NCBI GenBank assembly: GCA_035041965.1
Contig: JAPYMA010003056.1
Span: forward strand, 1 to 64,000
Source: Anisakis pegreffii
Taxonomy: Eukaryota > Nematoda > Chromadorea > Rhabditida > Anisakidae
Length of the DNA stretch: 64,000 nt
Reading direction: 5' to 3'
The position numbers were made by a program, and so were the translations under genes. Of this stretch, positions 37,128-52,243 are shown one piece after another; position 1 is the first letter of the stretch, and every line of letters starts with the position of its first letter. Below the pieces are notes generated by a model. The model made no database searches. It had not been told where the DNA came from and was given only the letters and a program-made list of their open reading frames with translations.

Positions 37128-37158
37128 TGTTGAGTATTTGCATTGCAAATACTCAACA
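37128..37158. repeat. 31-bp near-perfect palindrome
   Basis: Arms of 15 bp (TGTTGAGTATTTGCA and its exact complement) flank one central T. It lies about 75 bp downstream of the stop codon of the minus-strand gene at 37235-38934, so it could fold in that 3' UTR. Confidence 0.75.
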
Positions 37159-37234
37159 CTTGTTCACTGCATAACGTTTTGGAGATGTAAAATCAACGAA
37201 TATTTGCGTGGAAAACTGAAATGAGTGGAGCGAA

Positions 37235-38934
37235 TTAAGCGAGTCTTTGATAATTCTTTTTGCGATTCGCACACATTACACATATGATGATTATAAGCAC
37301 GACAATAATGAGCACACCAATAACGTGTATAAGCCAAAACCAAAAACTGTTCCACCATCCCTCATCGTTCGTCTCTTTCGGCACTTTCACTGAACTCGTG
37401 TTGTCCGCTGAAATCAGAAAACATCGAATATCAGCCAGGATTTGCATCTTCACGTATGATCATTCGATAGATCTACATTATACACTGAACACTCTATATC
37501 TACAATAACACTGATGACGGTTAAATTACAATTCCGAAAAACCAGACAAGAGTAATTTCTCTTAATGCTTCTCTTCAAACGATGCGTTCAAAAATGTCCT
37601 CTTCCTTCCATACAGAAGCAAAAGAGAGAGAATCTTAAAAACAAATACACAGCAAATTGTCGTCAACATTGTTTCCATTGAGTAGTTTGATGTTGAACGA
37701 ATGAATTTGATATGCAGAAATAAGAGGTGTTATTGTGCGAAGTTGTTTAAAGAACTATCAGCTAAAGGGTGGAGGATATGTGGAAGAACAATAATAAAGC
37801 TAGCATTGCTGCATGTAAGAACCAGGTAATCGCTGGTGAAACGAGAACTTTCAAAATTCAACCTCGAGAGTTGGCCATAGCCGATTCGAGATTACCCCAC
37901 GAAGGTGACATAGTTTGCACTTCATCTTCTACACCTTCATTCTTCTGTTTCTGTTTCTGTTCTTCTCCTTTCATATCTTCGAGAATACGCTTAATTTTAT
38001 CCTTCATCTCGTCTGCAACAAAGAATTAATTGCTCAACAACATAATCTCAAACTGTTTGCTCTCGTTACCATCTTGACTCAGTGAATCTGTGAAAATTGC
38101 TGCAAGTAAACGCAGTTGATGATTTGTTTTCATGAACAAATTACTGTGAATGAAAATTTTTTAGGAATGAAAACCCTTTGTGGGAATCGATGGCCTTGTT
38201 GCGTTGTGTTTCTCATCCAAAATTCCTTTCAGCCAATCCTCAAATTTCTTCTCCTTGTCCTCCTCGTCTGAGCCCTTTTCTGCTGCCTCTGTCGTCGTTG
38301 TTGTTGTCCATTCACATTCACCATTACCTTAAATTTTACCCAAATATGCTTTTCAAACATACAACCCGAAGCCCTCATCAACTTTATGTAAATGTGCACA
38401 ACCGCTGAAGTAAATGGAATAGAGACTTTCGTTTGGTTGATATTCAGTATGATCAGACCACAGTTAACCGATCGGTCGTGATCAATGCTGTGAAACGATT
38501 GTCCCTGTTTTCGGAGATCACTGCGAAGCTTTACTGAATGAGGAATATGCGAAAAACCGGAAGGGAATCAAGACGTACGACATATTCGCTTTTTAATCTC
38601 ATCCAATAGCTCTTGCATTTTTTGCTTCTCCTTTTCCTTCATTTCTTCGATCTTCTCCAAAACTTTTGAAAGCCAATCCTGAAAATAAAAAATTATTCCA
38701 TCATTCAATTCATTTACTGTGAAATAACTTTGGTTCAGTCATTCTATTCAGTATATCTCCACGATTTATCAATATTATCAGTGATATGTTTACGAGACGA
38801 ACCTCATCGACTGGAGGAAATGGTGGACGAGGTGTTCGACGGATGATTGTCAAGCCTTTACCTGATGCGGCGGCGACACTCACCGAAACATCCAGCAAAA
38901 GGATCAACAAAGTTATTAGCGCTAAATGTTTCAT
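37235..38934 (-). CDS. unrecognised type I single-pass membrane protein
   Basis: Five minus-strand exons, 38934-38803, 38678-38579, 38327-38175, 38012-37896 and 37407-37235, join with consistent phases to give 224 aa. The N-terminus is a signal peptide (MKHLALITLLILLLDVSVSV). The ectodomain is proline-rich (RRTPRPPFPPVDE), then strongly charged. It contains partial repeats: DWLSKVLEKIEEMKEKEK, then a TTTTTTEAAEKGSDEEDK linker, then FEDWLKGILDEK, then DEMKDKIKRILEDMKG. A membrane segment (WFWLIHVIGVLIIVVLIIII) and a short basic tail (CANRKKNYQRLA) end the protein. Acceptors of exon 3 (TTTAAG) and the GTACGT donor of exon 2 were chosen because they keep phase. I do not recognise a family; the layout suggests a cell-surface protein with helical ectodomain segments. 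Confidence 0.75.
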
Positions 38935-41073
38935 CTTCTCTCTGAAATGTTTATGGCATTATAATAACTAACTTGAAAGAAGTAAAAAGAAAATAAATTG
39001 TCGGTTCTCGAATTCCTGTTCGTGACCTTCAAATACAATGCTGCTAAGAAATGAAACAAAACTTGGACTTTCGGAACCTTCAAGCATGTGTTGCATGTCA
39101 GGAACACTTAAGCTATTTCATTGCGGTCACAATTCAGCGGTAGTGTCTGAATTTATTCACTCAACATTTTACCCTCGCCTGTTACGAATTACTCTCGCTT
39201 AGTCAAGTAATATTAATGATTGCCTCAGCATTTTTAGCAATCGTTATATAGATTGCTAATGTATTCAACGTCATTATATACACTTCGAATCTGAACTGGA
39301 ATGGAATTTCTCGAGTGAAATGAAAAGCGAATGATCATAAAATTGGAAGTCGAACTCGCAAACTGGCTCCACTCGGAGTGATTATAAGAATGAGGAGTAT
39401 TTTAGCCCGTCATAACAATAATACAGAACGAGCATAAACAACTGATGAACATAAACCACAATGCATAAGGGCCACCACCACCGTTTGTATAGAATAATCC
39501 TAATAATCAAAAATTGCTAAACATATGAGATTCTATTATCTTATCAGTTTGTTTATCGTTAAGTCGTTCTTCACTATCACATGATCGTCAACCATCAGTG
39601 ACACAGCGCACCCGAATATCTTATCTTTCTCTCGATGAAACGTCATATCAATTGCGATTAAATGGTTGCGAAACTTTTGCCGAGGCTGTTCTTTTGCATA
39701 AGACTGATCGAGTGCAAATGTACCGCATCTCATCACATTGAATAACACCTCATCGAACTATGGAGGGAGTGTATGGTTTATGACTGAAGTGTATGGTTTA
39801 TGACGAGATGGAATTTGGAGAAATTTAATCGTGAAATTCGGTTCTTCTTTTTATGGGTCACCATCTTCCGTGCGAATAATGAGGGTTTAGATTCCGTTTG
39901 AATATACCGGGATTTGTTGAAGTTGATTAAGGTATTGATATATTAATTAAATGCATATAACATCAGTGATTCACAAATTTATTTCATTCTGCGGTTAACT
40001 TGATTCTCATTTAGTGTTATTTGAACAAAAATTTGACGTCATGTTTTGTGATAATCGCATTCAAACGTTTGAGATTTCTTGATCTTTCATTCCTTCTTCT
40101 GCATCTATCATTCATTCATTCATTCTTCTTCATTACATAAGCACCTACTCATTCGAATCTTATACTGTTAAGATTCTTTTAGATAGGAGAAGTGCGGGTA
40201 ACATTTCATACGAGTGTTATCGTGCACATTGCACAATAGTGATGTCAATCGAGTGAAACTTTGGTTCGGTTGAATTCAGACTGAAACAACTTTTCATTTT
40301 GAAGTTCGGCATTCGACCGAATTTCAAAATCTGCCGTCGGAATCCGTCAAAATTTGATTTGATTTTAGCGACCAAACTTCGGTCGGTTACCATTGCTATT
40401 GCATAACGAATGTGGTTATGGAAATCGCTTGTTCGGATGAGCAGGGAAATAGGGAATGTGGCGAAATGGTCGATCATTCAAATGAACCGTTAACTAAAGT
40501 TGGTTTAATCATATGGAACGTTCAACTGGTGCAGAAACGATTGGTAGGGTGTTCGATTTTCAGTTGATTTGGATTTGCCTCAGCCTTCGATTGAGCCTAA
40601 CCCGGGTACGGACCACCGTAGATTATTACTAGAGAACCACAAAACGCACAAACCGAGGAATTTTTCCATTACGGCTGAATCCTTATTAAAGGCTTCAGAT
40701 GTGTTAAATGGGGCTGGGATCTGTACCATTAACTGACTATACCATTCACGACATTTCAATTGCACGAGTGATGCCCACTCTGAAGATAGATTCAGATATC
40801 CAGAACGCGTTATTGATTTTCATTCACACGTCCGTAATTGTGAAGGCAATTTCATCCGTCTGAAATTTTTTAATTTACATCATTTACACATTCTGGTGGT
40901 GTACAGTAGTGTGTGAAACCATGTTGTTGTAGAAGGATTGAATCAATTCATTTATACATCATTACCATTCGGATGTGGTATGGAATACAATCCCATTTTA
41001 TAGGCAAACGAACGCATCACATTAACTCAGTATTCTATTTATTGTGAATGACTGAACAATTGCTTTTGCATTC
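38935..41073. other. intergenic stretch with unassigned minus-strand frames
   Basis: Three minus-strand open frames (39748-39536, 40477-40217 and about 40785-40580) have protein-like composition. I could not join them with phase-consistent introns or match them to a family. They may belong to one small gene or be chance. Confidence 0.3.
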
Positions 41074-43750
41074 ATGTCTACCAGTGCGGCAATATTTGGA
41101 ACGCTTACGGGATGTATCGGTTGTGTGGTTGACATCGAATCTATTTCAAAGTAATTCAATATTCCTTACAATGTAATACAAGTAAAGAGTCACCCCTGAA
41201 ACATCTCTAGCATCGCATTTGTGCGCATATCCGTGGGTCACTTCATCATCAGATACAAGCGTTCATCAGATTTCAGTTTGGCTAATTATGAATCCGGCCT
41301 GAGAGAAGAAGCATTTTTGATATTGAACAATGATGTTTTCCACTCAGTTCAATCGCCCCATATTGCTTAATTCAGGCAGTTAATCCAAATTCAGTGCCTT
41401 CAGTCATAAAGGAATAATTGATGGTGATGACGAACTGAATGAGTGGACAATTGCAGGAGAAGTCCAGGATGTATGAATTTGATGACATTTGCGACTTTTG
41501 TTTGGATTTCATTTGTGGGTTTGGTTGTGCAGTCGAATTACTTCACCAAACTGCCATCCAACAAAATACCAATTTTAAGGTTTCTTTTGCCCTAATCAGA
41601 CACTGCTATCTCTTTCATCAACCTTTGTTCGAGCACCATGACTTAGTATAATATTTTCACCCACTTTTTGAAATCATTCCGTTTATATTTATATCAGTTC
41701 AAGTGGAATGCTGGAATTCCTGATGCATTTTCAAAGGTGTCTAAAATCAGCAGTTAATGATAGAAGTTGAGGCAGAATAATCTTGCTAACCTCAACGACT
41801 CAAATGAAATTTTCAACTGTTCATGCAAATCACGAGTGTTTTCTGGTTTTCAGAGGTTATTTGCCAATCGTTGCTCTGTTTTTTATTGTGAGTGTCAGTA
41901 ATAATCTGTCATTGAACTTCGATATCCCAATGCCATTATTCATCATTTTTCGTTCGGTTAGTTGTAACTACACAAATCTAATCCTTACGCGAATGCTTGA
42001 TTCCTTATTCACTTTTTTGATCATTACAAATTTCACCTCCTTCTGATGGATCAGCTGTTCGAATCGGTTCGTTCGTACTGAATACGATGACAGAAAGAAT
42101 GAATCCAGCAGTTTCATAACTGATCATGTGGTCTCCTATATGGTAAAATGTTGGTGTGGACAGTCGTACTTCTAGGGTACACTGTTAGCAAATCTACTGT
42201 TGGGTCGTTTATTGCTCAGTCGAGTGTATTCTTGGCGTAAAATATTGGCTGTTGTGCTGGTTACAGTGGGAATTATTCTATTCACAATGGCTAGTTCAAA
42301 GGAAAAAAGCGAACAAAAAGCGGAAACAAGAAGCGCAATTGTGCCAGATTGGATATCCATGCTGGGGATTTCACCTTTCATAATTGGTTCGCTGAAATTT
42401 CATGTTGTCAATTTGTAGTATTTGTTTCGACAGTTACTTCTTGACGAAACGAATAGCAAAAAAAGATTTATTCGTCTATAGTTCTTCAATGAAAAGTGTT
42501 CATCAGGAGGATTACGAGGAAGACTTCTGATATATTGAGGAGCGAAAAAGTTTGTAGTTGATGGTTACTGATTCCATTGGATTGCAATTTATGTGAAATA
42601 ACATTATTGCGAATGCCTGAAATATATGATTAAGGCGTTTCGCTTCTAACAAGTGCACTATTCATATCAGCCTATCTTGGTATCCAACAAGAGATTCTAT
42701 ATCGTACTTATGGAAAACATCCGGAAGAGGCGATGTTTTTTATTGTGAGTGTGCAATTCGTCAACAGTTTATGTTATTTGGAATCATTAGAAATGATGTT
42801 CTGCAAAATTTTGACCGAATTTTTTTGTTGCTTTCAAGACTCAATCCTTTACTTCGCTCATATTTTTGAAAAGAATCGTTTATATGGCCACTCGTTTGGG
42901 TAGAACGAGTAAGGTGTTTCCAGCACGTCCTTTCGTTGCCTGGCTTCCTGTTTTTATCGAACGATATCTGGGAAACAAGCCAGCGTTTCAGCCGATCTCC
43001 TGCTTTCTCTGTTTTTGGTGTGAATGTGTGGACATCTTTATGGGTACAGCTGATCTCGATATGTGTTCTGCAGTGAGTTGTGTTTCTTCGACAGTTACAA
43101 ATTTCTAATTTATGAGAATGCTTTATGAAATCATCATCAGTTTGCATAGAGCTGTCAACCGTCACACATTTGTTGCTAAAGACATAGCGATAAAGTTCAA
43201 TGGCCACCTGAATACCATTTGTTCACAGTGAATCATCAAGTTCATCACCGTTCTTGCAGAAGCAATAACCATTCATATGATTGATTTTTATGAAATCACA
43301 TTTGCAGTAGAAAATCTAAAGTCCAAGTGCGAGAACCAGTGTTCTTTTCTTCAATACAGATCACGCATATTACCGGGGGGGGGTATACAATAGTTTACCC
43401 GATTTATACGTGTTAATGACAACAGTAATGTTGACTTCATATCCTCTTTTCGTCCCATAATACTAAGAATATGGAATGTTTGAGATTTCAGATGGATTTG
43501 TGCACGAAACGTTTATAAGTTGACATCGTTGACAAATTCGTTGAATGTAACAATGGTTGTGACGTTACGAAAATTCATTTCACTTGCATTGTCGATATTT
43601 CTGTTCAAGAATCCGTTCAAGTGGATGCATGCGATCGGTGCTGCTCTGGTGCTAGTTGGTACAATTCTATTCACTGATATTAATAGGCATATGATTTCGG
43701 GCACAACACAACGCCGTTTCCGTGGAAGATCTGCTACGAAACGTGAATAA
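41074..43750 (+). CDS. nucleotide-sugar transporter, SLC35B4 (UAA) family
   Basis: Seven exons, 41074-41150, 41457-41579, 41854-41956, 42176-42386, 42635-42744, 42924-43072 and 43492-43750, join in phase to give 343 aa. The vertebrate protein has 331. Family landmarks appear in order: RSPGCMNLMTFATFVW; the VSVSNNLSLNFDIPMPLFIIFRSGTLLAN block; QQEILYRTYGKHPEEAMFF; HVLSLPGFLFLSNDIW; and VTMVVTLRKFISLALSIFLFK near the end, followed by GAALVLVGTILFTD. Members move UDP-xylose and/or UDP-GlcNAc into ER or Golgi in exchange for nucleotide monophosphate. The substrate here is not predictable from sequence. The last intron holds one copy of a repeat also found after the gene. Confidence 0.9.
43230..43398 (+). 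repeat. 170-bp direct repeat, copy 1 (transporter intron)
   Basis: It is almost identical to 43899-44071: both contain ACCGTTCTTGCAGAAGCAAT, AAGTCCAAGTGCGAGAACC and a G-run followed by TATACAATAGTTTAC. It lies in the last intron of the SLC35B4-type gene. Confidence 0.85.
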
Positions 43751-43898
43751 CCTTGAGCATGTGGTACTACTTGAATCGCTTCATTAACACTTCATCTTTC
43801 ACGATGTAACATCTCTTCTGCGAATTTCTTTCTGCTCATCTGCGTTTGCTGTGCTGCTCTAGGCCAGAACATGATAAGACTTCTTGCAATCGTCACTA

Positions 43899-44071
43899 GT
43901 AAGTGAAGAAGTTATTACCGTTCTTGCAGAAGCAATAACCATTCATATGATTGATTTTTATAAAATCACATTTGCAGTAGAAAATCTAAAGTCCAAGTGC
44001 GAGAACCAGTGTTCATTTCTTCAATACAAATCACGTATATTACGGGGGGTGGGGTTATACAATAGTTTACA
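43899..44071 (+). repeat. 170-bp direct repeat, copy 2 (3' flank)
   Basis: This is the second copy of the block at 43230-43398, about 150 bp beyond the transporter stop codon. Only a few substitutions and a changed G-run separate the two. No terminal inverted repeats or target duplication were seen. Confidence 0.85.
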
Positions 44072-44581
44072 CTTTTTAAAGTTTTCAATACGAGTTTTGC
44101 AGCAGTGTTATATCCTCATTCATTTCGAGTCAGAGAGTCACTAAATATCTTCTTCGTTTATATCCATACGTCCATTTATGTAAGCTAGAGTTGAGTCAGT
44201 GACCACCGATCGACGATTAAAAACCTTATCGATGGCCCTCGATAGGGTGTTCAGATGGTGACCACCAGAAAAAATGCTGCCAGATGCCTACTGTAACATG
44301 TAACATGTACTGTGCTTCGCAGTTCTTCGAACAAACTAACAATGTTCGTTCAATGTTCACCTTTCCAGGTGTGGATTGCTTTAAGCGCTTTCGAGTCAGA
44401 AATTTCACTCTTGAGTATATTTTCTACTTTCAGAATACAATGAGGCAGTCGTATTGTGAACAAGGACTTGGATACGATGTTCCTCATTGGTGATATTTGT
44501 GGTGCTTGATTGCTATACCGATTCTTGATTGCTATGCCGTGTCAAGAAATAAGTTCCGGTAATATTCAATATGTATTCCAG

Positions 44582-44779
44582 CAATCAAGCATATATGATG
44601 AATGTTTACCAGAACATTTGTTGGTTAATTATGCACGATATGGATTATCAGCAGTGAATTGGTTCATCATTGATCAAAGACTAAATCGGATCACTTTAAC
44701 AGTTACATTTCCGAAAAGATATCATACTGTTTCTCTCATCATCCAATGCATCTCACAGCCACCTGAAACTGGGAAGTGA
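44582..44779 (+). CDS. possible terminal exon of an unrecognised gene
   Basis: Following a GTATTCCAG acceptor, an open frame of 65 codons runs to TGA. It reads QSSIYDECLPEHLLVNYARY, later FIIDQRLNRITLTVTFPKRY and SLIIQCISQPPETGK. A possible preceding exon (44434-about 44490, after CTTTCAG, reading NTMRQSYCEQGLGYDV) could join it only through a weak donor. No start, family or upstream exons were found. Confidence 0.3.
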   Translation, partial: QSSIYDECLPEHLLVNYARYGLSAVNWFIIDQRLNRITLTVTFPKRYHTVSLIIQCISQPPETGK

Positions 44780-46961
44780 TGCACAGATTCAAAACTAAAA
44801 TTTCTAAATCCTAAACCGTAAATTATCAACTGAAGAAATTTTGCATTGCAAAAAAAAACTGTTCAGAGCATCCTTGCTATGATGTGTAATTATTGTGACG
44901 GTGGCATATATTGGTTAAAATTTTATTTATTCATTCAGCACAAACATTCTAATGAACACTTATATGAGCCATAAAATAAAAGCAATAAATGAATGAAGAG
45001 AAAACAATTGAACAAGCAATTACAATGCTCATATACAATATGTACAAATGTAATCCTTGCTGTGTTATTAAAATAACGAAATGAATGATAAAATACCTGT
45101 GATATGCATAAGTCTTAAATGTACAATGACACTGAGTAGCCGTATAATAATAATTTTAATTGTATCGATTGTACAACTGAAAACTTGCGATCAACTGTTG
45201 GAAAGTTAGGAAAATCTCAAACTATCACGGTGCTTTTCAAAAGCGTTGCATTAATGTGTTATCACGTAAATATTCGTTCAAGATCTGTTTTGATGGTAAT
45301 AACAAAATTAATCCGAAATCGTTTGGAACAAATAGCGCAAAACAGCTAGCAACTGTTGCTGTTTGCCTCATACTCCGAAAAGCGTTCATCGATTCAGTTA
45401 ATCAATCCTATTGTACCGTTTTTGTAATGAATATATTCGTACATACTCACCGAGTATTTGTCCATACAAACGAACTACTGTTCAACAGACATCCAATCGA
45501 ATGTTACACTTTCGTTGGCACAACGTGTTATTGACTGATAATCAGTTAATCACTGATTAAAGTTTGGTTGTGTCATGCTTATTCATTACACATCATCATC
45601 CGTAATCGTTGCTCTCACCACATTCCATGAACAAACTCTCTCGTCATGAAACAAACTCTCCTCAAATGTCGTCGTTGTGGTCACAACCGTGATGAATTAA
45701 ACGGCCAGACATCACACTGATTACTGACAAGTTCTTTCCAGTTTGAAAGATACCATGTACTCTTGAAAAGGGTGCACTGTTACTCTTACGTCAGCATAAT
45801 CGTTTTCGGTTACAACAGAGAAATTAGCATATTTCACAATTGTATAACGTGTTCTCTTTGTTAATACGCCACTGAATTTGATTTCATGATTCGCTTTTCT
45901 AGAGAGTCATTTGACGGTGGTATCCGGCACGGAAATGGCTACAATGGTAAGGTTTTCTTCGATTGTCATCTATCGAAATTGAATTAGTTTGAGTGTCGTG
46001 TTCATTCAGAAGTGCCTTTACGAAACTTTCATCTGGTTGAATATCTGCTGTTCTAATCCGCCAACAATGAGATTATCTGATCGTATTTAAGCGAACTCCA
46101 TTTGATCGTTCACTAAACGTCGTGAGCTTGTGCAAGGCAGTCATTTATAACAGCATAAAACCCTTGGCTCAATGCATTCACGGAAACGAACGTTTATCCC
46201 TTCAAATCTTTTCCTTTGCTGCTGCTCTTCTCTTAGGCGAATCAAGTGGATTTATGCTATCATGATTATCAGTATTTGATTGTCTTTAACTTTCCTTTCA
46301 ATCCTATCAGTTTTACCAATGTAACCTATAAATCTTAGTTCCTATTGGTTAAAGTTTCAAAAGATATTATCAGTAATTATTTGCTGATCACATCACATGG
46401 AACGTTCGAAGTTTTCATTTTAGTTCATTCACAACTATTGAAATAAACTCACTTTTTTTGGAAAACTACTTATCGTCGTCCAATTTTACATTTTCAAAAC
46501 TATTCAGTTCACATTATCTATTAATTTCAATTAGTAAACATTAACGTTAAAAACAATATTGTTAGGAGCGAAAGTAGCTGACGGTTAATGCCGAATAGAG
46601 GAGAACGCTCAAAACAGTTATTTGATGAAAATACCAGAATATGAGGTATACCATACAGTGCACGTCATCTTTATGGATGGCAATTGTCCTCTTGTAAAAT
46701 AAATTGTGAAATGATCTGTTTAATCGAGCTTACTATCATTGCCACTAGAAGTATCAAGCACTGCTTATCAAATCGGAACGCAATATTCGTAAGGTGATTC
46801 AGTCTTTCGGCTTGTGTACTCCAATTTCTGTTTGCATTACGCTGTTAAAATGAGCATTTTTATGTGGTGTAAACCACATCAAACCACGTGGAAAACGCTG
46901 GTGTATTGGTTCATTTGTATCTATCAAATTATACATAATTGCTGATTAAATGAGCAAACGC
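44780..46961. other. gene-free stretch
   Basis: No supported exon is seen. The AATAAA runs near 44975-44990 could serve the open frame ending at 44779. The remainder is AT-rich with isolated short open frames. Confidence 0.45.
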
Positions 46962-46969
46962 TATATAAA
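46962..46969 (+). promoter_or_regulatory. TATA box before the small basic gene
   Basis: TATATAAA is followed after about 30 bp by pyrimidine-rich sequence and then by an exon that ends ATG|GTAAG at 47093-47095. The spacing suits a core promoter. Confidence 0.4.
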
Positions 46970-47092
46970 GGTCTTTTTATGTGAACGCATAATTGACTCA
47001 TCCTGTTTCATTTCTTCGAAGCCCTCGGTTTCTTCTCCAGTCTATTATTCTCCAATCTTCCACCGTTGCGCGGGTTCAATTGTTCTTCAGAA

Positions 47093-47649
47093 ATGGTAAG
47101 ATGAAACGTTTGGAAGTTTGAGTTTGACAGTGCTTGATGGCATGAATTAATTACTCAATCTCACAATTTCTGCTCTCTCTTCATGCTTCATTTTGACTAT
47201 CCTTGTGGTTCCATTTGGAAATTCTAAATGACCGAAAGTCACAAATTCCTGGTTGCTTTCAGCATCATTCTCTCCACCCTCACATCCGTGAATAATCTCT
47301 CTATGGATGGCAGTCATTCTCTTTGAAGTTGTTGTTTTTTCAGTGCCATGACTATAAAAATATTATACCCACAGGTACGATACTACTGATTACATCAGTA
47401 ATCTGTATGTATTACATTGAGTTTTAACACAGTGTTTCAATTCGCACTTCAGTTATGAGACGTTTTTTTAAACTGAAAATTTTGTCAAATAGGATTGTTA
47501 TCCAACAAACTGTAAAACTGAAGCAAACCTTCAAATTTGCTAACAAGATCGTTTCAAAGTGCTTCCGTAAAAACAGCTCTTTCAACAGATTCGAACCGAA
47601 TATTCAGCATCTCAAAAAAAAGTCCACCAATTTCTTATCACATTTCTAA
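47093..47649 (+). CDS. possible small basic protein
   Basis: Three phase-consistent exons are proposed: 47093-47095 (only the start codon, before GTAAG), 47344-47374 and 47453-47649. They give 76 aa: MCHDYKNIIPTVMRRFFKLK, then a Lys/Arg/Asn/Phe-rich sequence ending KKKSTNFLSHF. A TATA box lies 130 bp upstream. The protein has no membrane segment or signal peptide and no family I recognise. The alternative is a start at 47455 within the last exon, with two non-coding exons, or no gene at all. Confidence 0.38.
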
Positions 47650-49152
47650 ACCTTTAACATTAGCTGCAAATAATCCAGTGTTCAAATCTGATAACGCTAT
47701 CGTTTTCAGTATATTTTCAACAGAAATATCATCACTTCCATATGAATCTATCAGTTGTTTCTCATTCGAACACCGATAACTAATTCTCTGGATAGGTTGT
47801 TCGAATGATTTGTCGAATCATGTAATCCTACTGGAATGATATCTCGAGCTACAAAATGCCAACGAATCTAGTCCGCATTCACTGTGCGCAATTCAGTCAC
47901 GGATCGCTCATCTTCACTTAGCGCAGGCATTCAGTTGTCAGTCCTGTCAGCTATTTCATGCTAAAAAACCGAGATACAAACGTGGTCAGTGTACAAAAAT
48001 ATTCGATTTCAATACACATACACACAGCGTTGATCAGCGTCGTTATCGAAAAATTTCTCAGAAACCTATCTGTTTGCACACATCTATGTAATATATCAGC
48101 ATTGTCAAAATATTTTTCGTATAATCGTTTTCAATTTCATTCATTCATCGATTGAATAGAAATGATTAATCGCTGAGTAAACGAAATAGTAACATGGCAA
48201 AATATTGATAAACAGAATAGTAACGTGGCAAAATATTGAAAACTCCAATAACAATCCTAAACTATAGCACGTTGAACACCTGAAACCTTTCAGCAGTGAA
48301 CTTTCCTGTTTACATATCTCCTATTGGTAAACGTTCAACAAAACCAACATTTCAATTTTCTCATTGATTCTCGCCCAGAGCACTACACCTTCGCTTAAAT
48401 CAGCTATCTCATTCCCAAACGACGCACACTTTTCCTATTTAGTCACTTGTGTTCCATCTCTTTGTCTCTGTATTCGATTGGTTGCTATCGTCCGAAGTTT
48501 TTGCCGTCATTAGAGACGATCTGCCCGCAATTCTCCTTCTTCTTCAATTTCTTTCTCTTCAGTTGAAAAAAAAAATTCAATTTGTCATTATGGCAGTCGC
48601 AAGGTGCTGTTGTTGTACTGCTTTTTCTGCGGTTGCTGTTGCTGCTGCTGCTAAGATATAGTCGTCAGGTACCAGAAGTGATATTCGGAGTATACTCTCT
48701 GAATATTTTTCAATGATACATTGAGTGGTTGACTCCCTTCATATCAGCAAAAAATATCGCGAATATATTCATCTGTTTCGTTGAATCACTATGACTGTTA
48801 ATGCACATCTGTTACTCGAATATTTAATCTAAATTGGATTATTCTATTGAAATCATCGAATTTCCTTATTGTTAACTTCCACAAAAAGTCAATCCATCAC
48901 GCCTGTACAATATCTTCATAATAAAACACTTTTAACGAACACATATTTCATACTAGATTGACAGAGTATTCGATGTTTGAAATATTACATTGTATCTGAA
49001 GTTCACTCATTCTGCCTTATATTCAAGTACCGTCATACACTATTGAGAGGTGCTCAAGTTTGATCGGAACTCACATCACCGTAACTGCTCATCGAAGTTA
49101 AAGGCTTCTGAAAAAAGATATTCCTTGACTTATTGACTCTTACCTATTGATC
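47650..49152. other. gene-free stretch
   Basis: No exon is supported. A GCTGTTGCTGCTG-type trinucleotide run lies near 48630-48655, inside an open frame that looks like a by-product. Confidence 0.45.

Positions 49153-52243
<3,091 letters not shown>

Noticed and set aside
39536..40790. A multi-exon minus-strand gene from three open frames
   Set aside because: Composition is protein-like, but no phase-consistent joins, start or family motif were found.
48449..48661. Open frame ending in an alanine-rich run
   Set aside because: The run derives from a trinucleotide repeat, and no exon signals flank it.
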